Of a stretch of DNA of 64,000 nucleotides, positions 1 through 10,965 are shown one piece after another. A program made the position numbers and the translations under genes. The stretch is from Adiantum capillus-veneris (lineage: Eukaryota > Streptophyta > Polypodiopsida > Polypodiales > Pteridaceae), in NCBI GenBank assembly GCA_014529385.2, contig CM043967.1, positions 83,334,278 to 83,398,277 of the forward strand, given 5' to 3'. The notes below the pieces were generated by a model. The model worked only from the letters and a program-made list of their open reading frames with translations, was not told the origin of the DNA and ran no database searches. Numbering within the stretch: the stretch's first letter is position 1; each line of letters begins with the position of its first letter.

Positions 1-68
1 CGTATTATAGTTGTCACATCTAGCAATGCGTAGCATCTTGCATTCTCCAATAATGAGGTAAATTATCC

Positions 69-116
<48 letters not shown>

Positions 117-632
117 AGAAAAAAAAAAATCACCATTTAATAGAAATGAGTTTTAACTCCCAACAATCTCTTATTTTGTAATCACACAAGTTGAGAACAT
201 CTTCTCAAGACATTGAATTCACAACAAAAATATTATTGTGAATATGCATGTATCTATAAATGTAGAGGGTGTGTCCATGAAACTTATAGATTTAAAACCA
301 TCACCACATTTGTAGTATATAATCCCTATTGTATTTATCACAAAACCCTACATTTCATTGTATGGATGTAACAAATAAACCAATATACATATGCACTTAT
401 GTCAAAATTCCTTACCGTGTGTTTGTTTGTTTGTGTGTGTGTGTGCACGCACGCGCACATATCGATTAGAAGTATATTTAGTTATAATCTCTAGCTTTGC
501 TTACTTACATTTGAATGAGTGATTGTGTGTGCACACGTGCACACACGAACGCACATGCGCACAGGATTTTATACATGTGCATGCATTTTTGTAGGTATAG
601 TGTATTTTCAAGTGAGGGTGTGTTTTGATTTG

Positions 633-679
<47 letters not shown>

Positions 680-2178
680 AAGTGTGCAAGTGTGCATGCG
701 CACATACATGCACACGCATGTATGTACCTATGGGTGTGTGAATACATATGAAAACATTTGTACAAAAATTGCAACAATTTCTTCACCATATTTAAAATTG
801 ATGACAAAACGATGAATTAAACAACACCTGTGAAGTTGTGGCAAGAAGTAATGCCATGTTGCAAATCACCTCCAAGACTGTGATGTCCAAGGGTACCTTG
901 ATGATTGATATAGTGCTACAATTTATACTTTGATTGGCTTCTCAACATATGTAGCTATCATAGAATTATGCTAAATTGAAAGTAAGCAAATAGTCTTTCA
1001 AGCTCTACTGTGTAGTACAACTCAAGCTTGTGTATACTCAAGGCTCTCTTGGTAGGCAGCCATCACTCTTCTTCTCCTTTTATCCTCATATGTCCTCAAT
1101 CTGTTGAAGAGTAGAGTGACCTATTATTAGATACACCAATTTCTGTTTTGCATAGAGACAATATTGTGAGAGTGTGTGTGTGTGTGTGTACATGTGAGAA
1201 GGAGAGAGAATGATAAAAGACAACAAAGCTGCAATCCGTTTCCTCCTCTTTTAGCAATACCCTTTTATTTAAAAATCAATGCCTAGGAGAGAGTTGTGTG
1301 TGTGTGTGTGTGTCCCAAACTTCTTTTGTTTGGTGTGCATGAGAGCTAGTGGGAGAAGTTTTTAGACGGTAGGGAAAGTATTTTACCATCTTTTGTCTTT
1401 GCTTGAAAAGAAAAAGTATAGGTGATGGTCCTACATGTTTCCTTGTCAATGTAGCCACTACATTTTAAAACAAGTGAAAGATTTTCAAAAAAGTATTTGG
1501 ATATCTTATTTGTACCCTTCCAATTTGTATAGAAAGAAATTGAGAGCTTTCTAAAGGCCTTGAAGCAACTACATTTTTAAACAAGTAAAAGATTTTCAAA
1601 AAAGTATTTGGATATTTTATTTGTACCCTTCCAATTTGTATAGAAAGAAATTGAGAGCTTTCTCAAGGCCTTGAACGGCGGCTGCACTTCTTTTTTATGC
1701 ATCTAGTGAAAAGGTAGTTTTAATGAGCTTTCAAAATGCAAACTAGGGCCACCATTCAAATTTGAGGGTTGGGTGAGAGTCACACCCAAAAAATATTTTA
1801 AGCAAATAATAATAAGATACCCACCCAAAAAAAGGGGGGGAGGGGGGATCTCCTAACTTTGAGAGTGAGCGTGTGTGTGTGTGTGTGTGTGTGTGTATAC
1901 ATGTGCAAATATACTAGAGCTTTGTAAAACATCAAAACCTAGTGTGTATGTGTGTGTGTATACATGTGCAAATCATACTCTCACCATTTTTTGTGAATCA
2001 AATAAATTGATATAAGTTTAAAATTTATTGATACAATTTCATATAATAATAGTAAAAAAATTGGTGATGGTCTAACTCACTCTCTATAGAACATGGGTAT
2101 GTGTGCATGTGTGTGATGCATTTTTGTACATGAGGTCTTTTTCAGTTTATTGTGTGTGTGTGTGTGTGTGTGTGTGTG
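1..2178 (-). repeat. Left copy of the PLE pseudo-LTR
   Basis: The sequence is near-identical to 5977-8222 from the first base of the window, so it continues to the left. It holds a (GA)n tract near 73-112, several (TG)n tracts (for example near 430-444, 637-675, 1170-1190, 1870-1894 and 2153-2178) and an internal tandem duplication of about 111 bp (1457-1567 and 1568-1675). Apparent ORFs here are translations of the dinucleotide repeats. The repeat stops at the (TG)n tract only about 15 bp beyond the stop codon of the reverse transcriptase ORF. Confidence 0.85.
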
Positions 2179-2192
2179 GCCCTCCCCCATCC

Positions 2193-5100
2193 CTAGGGAA
2201 AGGTCAACATGGTGGGGGGTGAGTCCACCATGTGGACCTCCCCCCCACCAAGAAATGCTATTAGCATATCTTTATCAATCTTTAAACAAGGAAATTCATT
2301 ACGTTTCAAAAAATCAAGAATGTTACTTGTAATTCTATTTTGATTAAAACCATTCTTTGTAAACAATGATATAATATGCATTACATCCATGTATGCTATT
2401 GAGGTGTGTGATGCAATATAAATAATTGGCATTACTTGAGATATACATACTTTATTTGCCATTTTCTTAGGTCTATTGCTAAAAGCATGTATAAATGAGA
2501 CACTTGAACAAGGAAGCCTTTCTTTTTTCCAAGCTGTCGATGTTTCATAATTACCAATAAAGGGTCGAGTAAGTGAAATATAAGTGTTCAAGTAAGTGGT
2601 ATCATAAGCGTTTGTGGTATTCTTTATGGTAATGATATCCAATGGGTATATGGTCCCCACATCTGTGTGATCAGTGTGATTTGTAAGTCCTAAACTTTGC
2701 AACACAAATTCATTGTTAATAAACAACAAGTCATCCATAAACCTAAATGAGAGAAGGAAAGCTTTTAGTCTATTACTATAATTTAATCGCGATAGACATC
2801 GAATAAAATCTAATTCAAACCATGCCAAATACAAATTACACCATAATGGGGAACAAGAATATCCCATAGGGATTCCCTTAATTTGTTTGACTATATTGAA
2901 ACCTAATTTGGTATAGCAATTATCTAAGACAAATGCATTGATGCTAATAAAATCATCAAAATGAACAGATATCTCTTTTTGTTTCTTAGTGAGAATATAA
3001 GTGCTTCTAGATTTTTTTAACCCTTTATAACCTAAGGTATTTATTACTTTCAATATGTTTTTAAGAGACTCAATCAAGCTATTGGGACCATAATGAGGAA
3101 TAGCTTCATAGCATGATTTTATATCGAAAGTATGTATGCTAAAGATTATTTTAGGTAAATTAATTAGACAATCATATTGATTTTGAATAATCCAATAAGC
3201 ATTGGTATGAATGTGTGTGAATGTATATATTTTGTTGTGTAAGGACTCAATGTATTCCATAAGGCCATTATTTATTGTCTTTAATAACTTAGTTATAACT
3301 GATGTAACATTGGAAAACATGCATCCATGTGCATTAGTGATCCAACGGAAGTCATTTTTATGAATTTTAAAATTTCCCATTAGGTATGGGAATGTATAAT
3401 GCAAAGGTGAATCAATATTATTATTCAAAGAGAATTTACAAATTGCTTCAAATATAGTATTTTCCTCTACTATGGAGTATTCGAACTCACTAGAAGATAT
3501 TCTTAATTTAGCGGCATTTCTAATGAGGTTTTTACAAATAAAAGTGGGTGATTGGGCTGACTTATCCAATCCACAAATGAAAAGATGAGTAGTAAGATAA
3601 GCAATCTCATCTAATAAATCTTTATTTCTATACCAAGATTTTTGATTCTGTGTATGATTGGGAAAAATGGCAGAGAATTCTCTCATAACTATCTTTGTTA
3701 TAAATATATGATGTGCTACAGACTCATTGATGCACATTAATTTACACACTTTTGGCCAACAATCAAATAATTCATTAATGATTGCTTTGGGATTCAATGG
3801 TTCATATGGAATATGATTTAAGCCTTTACTAACCACTTCTTTAAGCAATGGATGTCTACATATCTCTTGGTTTGTAGTTACTACATGGCAACCATAGTTA
3901 TCAAAAGTTTTGAGAAATGGTTTGAATCTTTTTGAAGTGGAACAAATACATTCTACTAGTGGGAAAGAGAAGTTGCAAAAAGTTTCTAAGGGTTTGTATA
4001 GTAAGGTGGATAAGTTTTTAGTGTATTTCCATGCAAACCCGATGTTTAATTCCTTAAATGTTTTGTTAATATTAAATTCTTTCAAAACCTCTTTAAACAC
4101 GGTTTCAGGGGATAAGAAATCAAAGAACTTATTAACAAATAGGACATGAACAAATCTCTTACTATATTTCTTCTTAGTGGAAAAAGAGAAGAGATGATTA
4201 GCTTTTCTAGTTAAGACGCGAACTTGGTCATCATCATCATTGAAATCCAAAGCTTTCAAAGTTTCTCCCAATTCCTCTGATCCACGAAACTGTCTTGGCT
4301 TTTTGGTAGCGGATTGCATACTTCCAGGGGTATAAGGAAGCCTTTTGAATGAGTCTTTGTTTTTAGAAGGCTTAAGAATAGACTCAATGGTGTTTGCAAT
4401 AGGAGTATTTACTAGCCTTGGGAGTAATGGAGTATTGGGACTATAGAGGACTAGGCCACGGGCTGCCTCTAGCATATGCTCATGAAACCAAAAGTAAACA
4501 ATAAGAGCAGTTCTTACCTCTATGGGAATAGTTGCTACCCACCCAATGAATGCATAGACTTGTGCTGGTCCAGAAGAGAATGAGAAAAATTTGGGTAAAT
4601 TTTGGAAGACAAACCATAAAAGGTGGTCTAGCCAAAGGATAGAGGCTGTGCAAGATGAGTTAGGGTCTGCCCTCTTGCATTGACATTTTAAAAAATGTCT
4701 AAAGGTATTCCAACAATTCTTAAGGAATCTTTTTGGATCCTTGGATTTGTCTTGGTTAATGGGCCCTTTTGTTCGTGCTATAAGTGACAAATTAGAGCAT
4801 TTAGAAGAATCTATATCAGAAAGCTTGATTTGGCTAAGCTCAAAAAAGAAATCAGAAGATAGTAAGTGCTTTGCTTGGATAGCAGTGGCTTTACAATTCT
4901 CTACAAGATCAGGGGAGATGCTACAAATAAGGGCTAAGGATTCTAGTGAGAAAGGAGCCCTATGATTGATGAGCTCAAAATCCCATAGCTTGTGATCAAG
5001 TCGAATAGAGTCCAATTCGACTTGTCTAGGAGGAAGTAAAGGAACTAAACTAGAGAAGGCTACAGAGATGTTTTTAGAAGGAGATAAGTCAGAAGAATGA

Positions 5101-5555
5101 AAAGCTAGAGTAGACAATGCTTCTTTCTCTTCAGGGTCCAATAAGTCTAAATCCAAGAGAGGGTTGACAACTTCCACTTGAGATTTAAGCTCTATAGGAA
5201 TAGATGGAATACCATTTATTTGTAAAAGCTTATTTACAATATTAGGTAGGGATGAAAAGTAAAAATTCAAATCACATGAATCTTGGCAATCTATTAATGA
5301 TAACGAGATTAATAGCTTATTAAATGCCTCAAGACAATCAGTGGGGTTTTTTCGTGATGTTACGAGAAGAGAAATCCAATCATTTATAGATGCAATGTTA
5401 AGGGCAGACAGGGTTTTGTTTTCACATAATAATTTTTCAAAATCTAGGAGTTTCTTATGAAAATCAAGGCCCTTAAAACAAGATAAAATGCATTGTGTAC
5501 CAATGGGAGGAATGGGAATAGGAGCTTTAGTAGCAACATATCCAAGTTTAACCAA
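2193..5555 (-). CDS. Penelope-like reverse transcriptase, no visible GIY-YIG endonuclease
   Basis: This uninterrupted 1120-residue ORF encodes a PLE-type reverse transcriptase, which copies element RNA into DNA. Visible motifs, in order: a fingers segment with F-K-I-H-K and R-W-I-T near residue 725; motif A, FDIKSCYEAIP, near 809; motif B, GIPMGYSCSPLWCNL, near 892; and the catalytic FMDDLLF near 937. A PLE-like thumb follows, with the pattern PCSSVSF and then a GF..N segment near the C-terminus. The first 600 or so residues show no domain I recognise. The last residues after about 1100 look like fortuitous coding before the stop. No GIY-YIG endonuclease is seen at either end, which fits endonuclease-less PLEs of the Athena/Coprina kind. 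The host single-copy rvt genes are an alternative, but the flanking repeats argue for a mobile element. An ORF this long with no breaks suggests recent activity. Confidence 0.75.
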   Translation of the reverse strand: MVKLGYVATKAPIPIPPIGTQCILSCFKGLDFHKKLLDFEKLLCENKTLSALNIASINDWISLLVTSRKNPTDCLEAFNKLLISLSLIDCQDSCDLNFYFSSLPNIVNKLLQINGIPSIPIELKSQVEVVNPLLDLDLLDPEEKEALSTLAFHSSDLSPSKNISVAFSSLVPLLPPRQVELDSIRLDHKLWDFELINHRAPFSLESLALICSISPDLVENCKATAIQAKHLLSSDFFFELSQIKLSDIDSSKCSNLSLIARTKGPINQDKSKDPKRFLKNCWNTFRHFLKCQCKRADPNSSCTASILWLDHLLWFVFQNLPKFFSFSSGPAQVYAFIGWVATIPIEVRTALIVYFWFHEHMLEAARGLVLYSPNTPLLPRLVNTPIANTIESILKPSKNKDSFKRLPYTPGSMQSATKKPRQFRGSEELGETLKALDFNDDDDQVRVLTRKANHLFSFSTKKKYSKRFVHVLFVNKFFDFLSPETVFKEVLKEFNINKTFKELNIGFAWKYTKNLSTLLYKPLETFCNFSFPLVECICSTSKRFKPFLKTFDNYGCHVVTTNQEICRHPLLKEVVSKGLNHIPYEPLNPKAIINELFDCWPKVCKLMCINESVAHHIFITKIVMREFSAIFPNHTQNQKSWYRNKDLLDEIAYLTTHLFICGLDKSAQSPTFICKNLIRNAAKLRISSSEFEYSIVEENTIFEAICKFSLNNNIDSPLHYTFPYLMGNFKIHKNDFRWITNAHGCMFSNVTSVITKLLKTINNGLMEYIESLHNKIYTFTHIHTNAYWIIQNQYDCLINLPKIIFSIHTFDIKSCYEAIPHYGPNSLIESLKNILKVINTLGYKGLKKSRSTYILTKKQKEISVHFDDFISINAFVLDNCYTKLGFNIVKQIKGIPMGYSCSPLWCNLYLAWFELDFIRCLSRLNYSNRLKAFLLSFRFMDDLLFINNEFVLQSLGLTNHTDHTDVGTIYPLDIITIKNTTNAYDTTYLNTYISLTRPFIGNYETSTAWKKERLPCSSVSFIHAFSNRPKKMANKVCISQVMPIIYIASHTSIAYMDVMHIISLFTKNGFNQNRITSNILDFLKRNEFPCLKIDKDMLIAFLGGGEVHMVDSPPTMLTFP
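2202..2238. repeat. Imperfect inverted repeat at the 3' end of the RT ORF
   Basis: Arms at 2202-2215 and 2225-2238 are 14 bp with one mismatch and a 9-base loop. The hairpin lies inside the last codons of the reverse transcriptase ORF, next to the pLTR boundary. It could mark an RNA 3' structure used in priming, but that is inference. Confidence 0.5.
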
Positions 5556-5976
5556 TGATGGAATCCATTTCTCCTAAATAATACATGTAAACAGTTAGAT
5601 CTCTAAACAAATTTCAACTAAATTGACACTTAAGCATATGATACTAGCCCGACCAAAGGCTAGTTAGGAAACAGGGGTGTGTGTGTTTTATGTTTTAATC
5701 CTAACCACAATTGGAATCATATGCTTAAGTACAATTTAGATTGAAGTTTCAATACAAAATAAATTATCTTTATGATCATAAATTACAAAAAAACATAGCA
5801 TTAATCAGCTTTACAAAGATAAATTCACAAAGAAATTGGATTTTGTAGGAGATGCTTTCTGCCACAAGCATTCCTAGCTGAGGGATGAGAGACTCACCTG
5901 CCAACCAACCAGACAACACATAGTTAGAATTAATCATGTATTGAATGGGTGACAGGTGTAAAGCGCCCCCCATCCA
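5556..5976 (-). other. Leader between pLTR and RT ORF, with a branched inverted-repeat structure
   Basis: This stretch holds no gene. Arms at about 5608-5642 and 5716-5750 are inverted complements over roughly 33 bases with few mismatches. Inside them sit two shorter stems, 5643-5649 with 5658-5664 (actagcc/ggctagt) and 5663-5669 with 5699-5705 (gttagga/tcctaac). Together they could fold into a three-way junction just upstream of the RT start on the minus strand. A small foldback MITE is the alternative. Confidence 0.5.
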
Positions 5977-6046
5977 CGTATTATAGTTGTCACATCTAGC
6001 AATGCATAGCATCTTGCATTCTCCAATAATGAGGTAAATTATCCAT

Positions 6047-6098
<52 letters not shown>

Positions 6099-6421
6099 AG
6101 AAAGAAAAAAATAATCACCATTTAATAGAAATGAGTTTTAACTCCCAACAATCTCTTATTTTGTAATCACACAAGTTGAGAACATCTTCTCAAGACATTG
6201 AATTCACAACAAAAATATTATTGTGAATATGCATGTATCTATAAATGTAGAGGGTGTGTCCATGAAACTTATAGATTTAAAACCATCACCACGTTTGTAG
6301 TATATAATCCCTATTGTATTTATCACAAAACCCTACATTTCATTGTATGGATGTAACAAATAAACCAATATACATATGCACTTATGTCAAAATTCCTTAC
6401 CGTGTGTTTGTTTGTTTGTTT

Positions 6422-6461
<40 letters not shown>

Positions 6462-6647
6462 ACGCACGCGCACATATCGATTAGAAGTATATTTAGTTAT
6501 AATCTCTAGCTTTGCTTACTTACATTTGAATGAGTGATTGTGTGTGCACACATGCACACACGAACGCACATGCGCACAGGATTTTATACATGTGCATGCA
6601 TTTTTGTAGGTATAGTGTATTTTCAAGTGAGGGTGTGTTTTGATTTG

Positions 6648-6688
<41 letters not shown>

Positions 6689-7882
6689 AAGTGTGCAAGT
6701 GTGCAAGTGTGCATGCGCACATACATGCACACGCATGTATGTACCTATGGGTGTGTGAATACATATGAAAACATTTGTACAAAAATTGCAACAATTTCTT
6801 CACCATATTTAAAATTGATGACAAAACGATGAATTAAACAACACCTGTGAAGTTGTGGCAAGAAGTAATGCCATGTTGCAAATCACCTCCAAGACTGTGA
6901 TGTCCAAGGGTACCTTGATGATTGATATAGTGCTACAATTTATACTTTGATTAGCTTCTCAACATATGTAGCTATCATAGAATTATGCTAAATTGAAAGT
7001 AAGCAAATAGTCTTTCAAGCTCTACTGTGTAGTACAACTCAAGCTTGTGTATACTCAAGGCTCTCTTGGTAGGCAGCCATCACTCTTCTTCTCCTTTTAT
7101 CTTCATATGTCCTCAATCTGTTGAAGAGTAGAGTGACCTATTATTAGATACACCAATTTCTGTTTTGCATAGAGACAATATTGTGAGAGTGTGTGTGTGT
7201 GTGTGTGTACATGTGAGAAGGAGAGAGAATGATAAAAGACAACAAAGATGCAATCCGTTTCCTCCTCTTTTAGCAATACCCTTTTATTTAAAAATCAATG
7301 CCTAGGAGAGAGTTGTGTGTGTGTGTGTGTGTCCAAAACTTCTTTTGTTTGGTGTGCATGAGAGCTAGTGGGAGAAGTTTTTAGACAGTAGGGAAAGTAT
7401 TTTACCATCTTTTGTCTTTGTTTGAAAAGAAAAAGTATAGGTGATGGTCCTACATGTTTCCTTGTCAATGTAGCCACTACATTTTAAAACAAGTGAAAGA
7501 TTTTCAAAAAAGTATTTGGATATCTTATTTGTACCCTTCCAATTTGTATAGAAAGAAATTGAGAGCTTTCTCAAGACCTTGAAGCGACTACATTTTTAAA
7601 CAAGTGAAAGATTTTCAAAAAAGTATTTGGATATCTTATTTGTACCCTTCCAATTTGTATAGAAAGAAATTGAGAGCTTTCTCAAGGCCTTGAACGGCTG
7701 CACTTCTTTTTTGTGCATCTAGTGAAAAGGTAGTTTTAATGAGCTTTCAAAATGCAAACTAGGGCCACCATTCAAATTTGAGGGTTGGGTGAGAGTCACA
7801 CCCAAAAAAAATTTTAAGCAAATAATAATAAGATACCCACCCAAAAAAGGGGGGGAGGGGGGATCTCTTAACTTTGAGAGTG

Positions 7883-7923
<41 letters not shown>

Positions 7924-7968
7924 ATACATGTACAAATATACTGGAGCTTTCTAAAACATCAAAACCTG

Positions 7969-8005
<37 letters not shown>

Positions 8006-8191
8006 CATGTGCAAATCATACTCTCACCATTTTTTGTGAATCAAATAAAGTGATATAAGTTTAAAATTTATTGATACAATTTCATATAATAATAGTAAAA
8101 AAATTGGTGATGGTCTAACTCACTCTCTATAGAACATGGGTATGTGTACATGTGTGTGATGCATTTTTGTACATGAGGTCTTTTTCAGTTT

Positions 8192-8222
<31 letters not shown>
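5977..8222 (-). repeat. Right copy of the PLE pseudo-LTR
   Basis: This is the direct repeat of 1-2178. It includes the (GA)n tract (about 6055-6093), the same series of (TG)n tracts with different lengths, and the 111-bp tandem duplication (7476-7586 and 7587-7697). The repeat stops in a (TG)n tract at about 8193-8222. After it the sequence is unlike that beyond the left copy. In element orientation this is the upstream pLTR. Confidence 0.85.
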
Positions 8223-8532
8223 CGCTAGGATGGAGTGTGAGGGAATATGCATTGATGGCGGCCAAGGTCCATTTGGGAGAGAAAAGAGAAACAAAGTATG
8301 TTGGCCCGAGGGGAGCGAGGGTTGGGTGTGTGTGCACTGCGTATGCCAAGCTAAATTTCCAAGGCCTAACATTGATGGCTAGAGGGCATGAGGTTGCAGT
8401 GAGATAGCAATATCGCCGCAAGCAGCAAGATTGCTAGCCTCCATAGTAGCCATTGTGGACGCTCGCTAATGAAGGTGGGGGAGAATTAAAAACTCACACA
8501 CGACAAGGGGGGAGAGAGATGTAAAAAAATTT
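8223..8532. other. No gene seen
   Basis: Mixed-composition flank of the PLE. Short ORFs are present on both strands but have no family signature. I see no repeat shared with the rest of the window. Confidence 0.5.
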
Positions 8533-8700
8533 CAATACCCTCTCACAAGGGCCTACAAAAATAGTAAAAAAGGAAGTTTTTCATCATTAGCTTGCCATGT
8601 GGCACTAACTCTCAAGCTTAATCCAATGGTCCACAATTGCACCCACAATCCAATCCTTTACTAAGGACTACCAATATTTTAAACAAGGTGAGGAGTCACA
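8533..8700. repeat. Dispersed repeat family R1, copy 1
   Basis: This segment carries the sequence series ctctcacaagggcctac, gccatgtggcactaa, caatggtccacaattgcac and tttactaaggact. The same series recurs near 28860-28970, 32756-32885 and, split, 49305-49345 and 49925-50020. It has no coding potential. R1 is a working name for this window only. Confidence 0.65.
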
Positions 8701-9205
8701 TGACCAACGAAAGGTAAGGGGTGGGGAAGATTTATCGGAAGTAGGTCTTAATCAGTGTTGCAATTGTACTCTTTTAATATAAAATTGTATTGTCCACATA
8801 CATCAGTGGTTCTAAACTGAACTAGGATCTAGCAATCGGTCTGACCCCCACCACTGCCTTTGATGATGGATTATGGATATGGGAAATATACTTACCCTTC
8901 ATTCCCAATCCCCCCCACACTAATACACACACACACCTACATAGAGGTGAACTGGTCACTGACAAATAGTAAGGTTAAAATTTTTGTAAATGTAAAAAAG
9001 AAAAGGGGAGTTTTTTTATGACCTTCAAAATGAAAAAAGTGGAGTGACCCTTAAGCTGACACTTGGATGCCTTGAGGTCTCACCATTTTTCCCAAGATCT
9101 ATAAAGACTAGTAGGGTAAACGACCCAATAAGTGGACGGGTCCCTAAATAAGGCCCACCCTATTCCAAATAAATAAAGTTGTGGATGCTCCAGAAGGCAT
9201 ACAAC
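8701..9205. other. No gene seen
   Basis: AT-rich, non-coding and without recognisable repeats, except short (CA)n near 8921-8935. Confidence 0.45.
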
Positions 9206-9212
9206 AATTGTT

Positions 9213-9300
9213 GTGTGCTTGGCTTACTTTAGTTGACGCGTTATCCCATAGGTCAAGTCACGAGTTCGGATGTTGTTATTGATATGTACTTCTTTTGGCA
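9213..9300 (+). repeat. tRNA-derived SINE-like fragment
   Basis: An A-box-like segment (ggcttactttagttg, 9221-9235) is followed at the right distance by a B-box-like gagttcgga (9262-9270). There is no matching 3' acceptor strand, so it is not a tRNA gene. The 3' end of a SINE could not be placed. Confidence 0.35.
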
Positions 9301-9825
9301 TAGGGTGAGTCCTACAATAGAGACCCTTCTTTTTACATGGCGAGGCACAAACACTTGTCGCGTTTCTTGCACATTGAGAAAATACCTTCAACAATTCTTT
9401 TTTGGCTTGGAAACCTCCTAAGCTACATGCACTACCATTGCAACCTGAGAATTTGGTACCACAATGTGATATTTTTTATGTCCTTAAAGAGGAGCTTTTA
9501 CCCTAGAAATGCCTTGTCCCTTACGATGGGCCCACTTAAACAGCAAGGTAAAAAGATCACATTGACATAAAGAAAGGTAAAATAAAAAGAAGTAAAATAA
9601 AAGCAACAAAATAAAGAGACTCCATTACAAACTACAAAGTAAATTTAATAGGCATAGACAATAGATAAAATAATTTCTTTTAAGAGGTCCTTAAATAAAA
9701 ATATTCGTTCACAATTGAGATACTAGGATATCTCACATCATGGGATCAAACATTGATTTTTTTATTTGAAGCATTTTCAGCATTCCCATTAGATCAGATA
9801 CAAAGGTGTACCTTTGAGCATCACT

Positions 9826-9892
9826 CAACCACAATCGAACCCATAACCCAGGTCATATAGATTGAATGCTCAACCAACTGAGATAGCTCCTA
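9826..9892 (-). repeat. tRNA-derived SINE-like fragment
   Basis: On the minus strand, ggagctatctcagttggttg (from 9890) resembles a tRNA 5' end with an A box. The segment gggttcgattgt (9842-9831) resembles a B box. The 5' acceptor has no complement downstream, which points to a SINE or tRNA pseudogene rather than a working tRNA. Confidence 0.45.
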
Positions 9893-10560
9893 TTGACAAC
9901 CGATAATATTTGATGCCTTCATAAGAAAAGATGGTTTAATAAGCATACGAATAAGAAAACAATTTCATGAAATGTCATTTTAGGAGGTACTTAAATGAAA
10001 AGATTCTTTCAAAATCAAAATACTGTAAGATTCACATCATAAACCTTGTGAAGGTTTGTGCCACTACCCTTGTTGTTATACTTATTGGAACTAGTGAGTT
10101 TTCACATGCATATAGATTTGGTTTAATTGCAGTTGACATCATCTGACATCATCTTCACTAATACTTCTGGAATAGTTCTCTCAATGGAATCTTCAAGTTT
10201 TTTGGCTCACTCGGTGTGGCTTAATATGGGTAGAAGTCTATTGACTTTTGTTGGGCATATTGAAGGTTGGAGCTGATGGGAATCAACCCTTACAATCTCA
10301 CATTTTAACCATCTATGAGACTTAACCCTTGCAGCTTACCTACCATATTTATTAACCTTGTTTCCCCCAAAAAAAATCTAGTTTTTTTGTGCTCTTTCCC
10401 TGCATACTTTTTGTTGGGTCATCCTCACTCATTCTCATTCTTTCGTGATGTTTTCTTGGCAAAGCCCATGCGGGTCGTCCTCACTCAGTCGACCTTCGTG
10501 ACTCTATGAGACATTTCCCTCTACACCCTCGCCTTCATTTATAGATCCCTCCCTACCATA
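9893..10560. other. No gene seen
   Basis: Short ORFs (such as 10315-10509) have no recognisable similarity. There are no clear repeats before the CT tract. Confidence 0.4.
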
Positions 10561-10562
10561 TC

Positions 10563-10631
<69 letters not shown>
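10563..10631. repeat. (CT)n microsatellite
   Basis: Almost pure CT dinucleotide repeat of about 34 units. It creates an artificial Arg-Glu ORF on the minus strand. Confidence 0.95.
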
Positions 10632-10633
<2 letters not shown>

Positions 10634-10750
10634 GTACCAACATGAGGTAGTGCCTGGTGAGCATCCTACACCCATGTACCGATGTGAGGCCTCACCTTGT
10701 GAGCATACATGAGATGACTGTGTACCCTTGATGCATACATGCCAAGATTT

Positions 10751-10965
10751 CACTACAAGAGGTTCTTCACACTTGTGATGGCTATAGCGACAAAAATACA
10801 CGGGGATATTCTTCCCCGGTGTCACTATATGCGTCGCTAAAAACATCACAAAGAAAAAGTCGCTATATGCATCACTATAAGCATCATTGTAGGTGTTGCT
10901 ATATAAAGACGCATATAGCAACGCTTATAGCGACTCTGCAATTCCCAATTTAGCGACACGTATAG
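10751..10965. repeat. CACTA terminus and subterminal repeats
   Basis: The terminal CACTACAAGA is followed by at least eight direct and inverted versions of a motif near tatagcgacg (for example 10783, 10827, 10860, 10912 and 10929). In CACTA elements such arrays bind the TNPA-like protein. Confidence 0.75.

Larger units (their letters stand above)
1..8222 (-). mobile_element. Penelope-like retroelement with flanking direct repeats (pLTRs)
   Basis: A reverse transcriptase ORF on the minus strand lies between two direct copies of one long sequence (1-2178 and 5977-8222). Both copies end in a (TG)n tract. PLEs typically show this arrangement of a full unit next to a partial tandem copy, called pseudo-LTRs. 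No integrase, RNase H or tyrosine recombinase is visible, which argues against LTR and DIRS elements. The left copy runs off the window, so its full length and any target duplication cannot be seen. The copies differ by scattered substitutions and microsatellite lengths. Confidence 0.75.

Noticed and set aside
501-815. ORFs rich in His/Thr or Cys/Val on both strands
   Set aside because: They are translations of (TG)n/(CA)n microsatellites in the pLTR. The same applies to 6516-6824, 7719-8058 and 8152-8421.
1-8222. Hammerhead ribozyme in the PLE pseudo-LTRs
   Set aside because: I looked for the ctgatga core and its complement on both strands. The nearest is cttgatgattg at about 898, which breaks the core and has no matching gaaa arm.
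1-8222. DIRS-type element or LTR retrotransposon instead of a PLE
   Set aside because: No RNase H, integrase or tyrosine recombinase is visible, and the RT motifs (KIHK, CYEAIP, MGYSCSP, FMDD) are PLE-like.
9826-9892. Functional tRNA gene
   Set aside because: The 5' acceptor strand ggagcta has no complementary partner 70-75 bases downstream, and the T-arm is degenerate.
10553-10921. Arg-Glu-rich ORF on the minus strand
   Set aside because: Produced by the (CT)n microsatellite.
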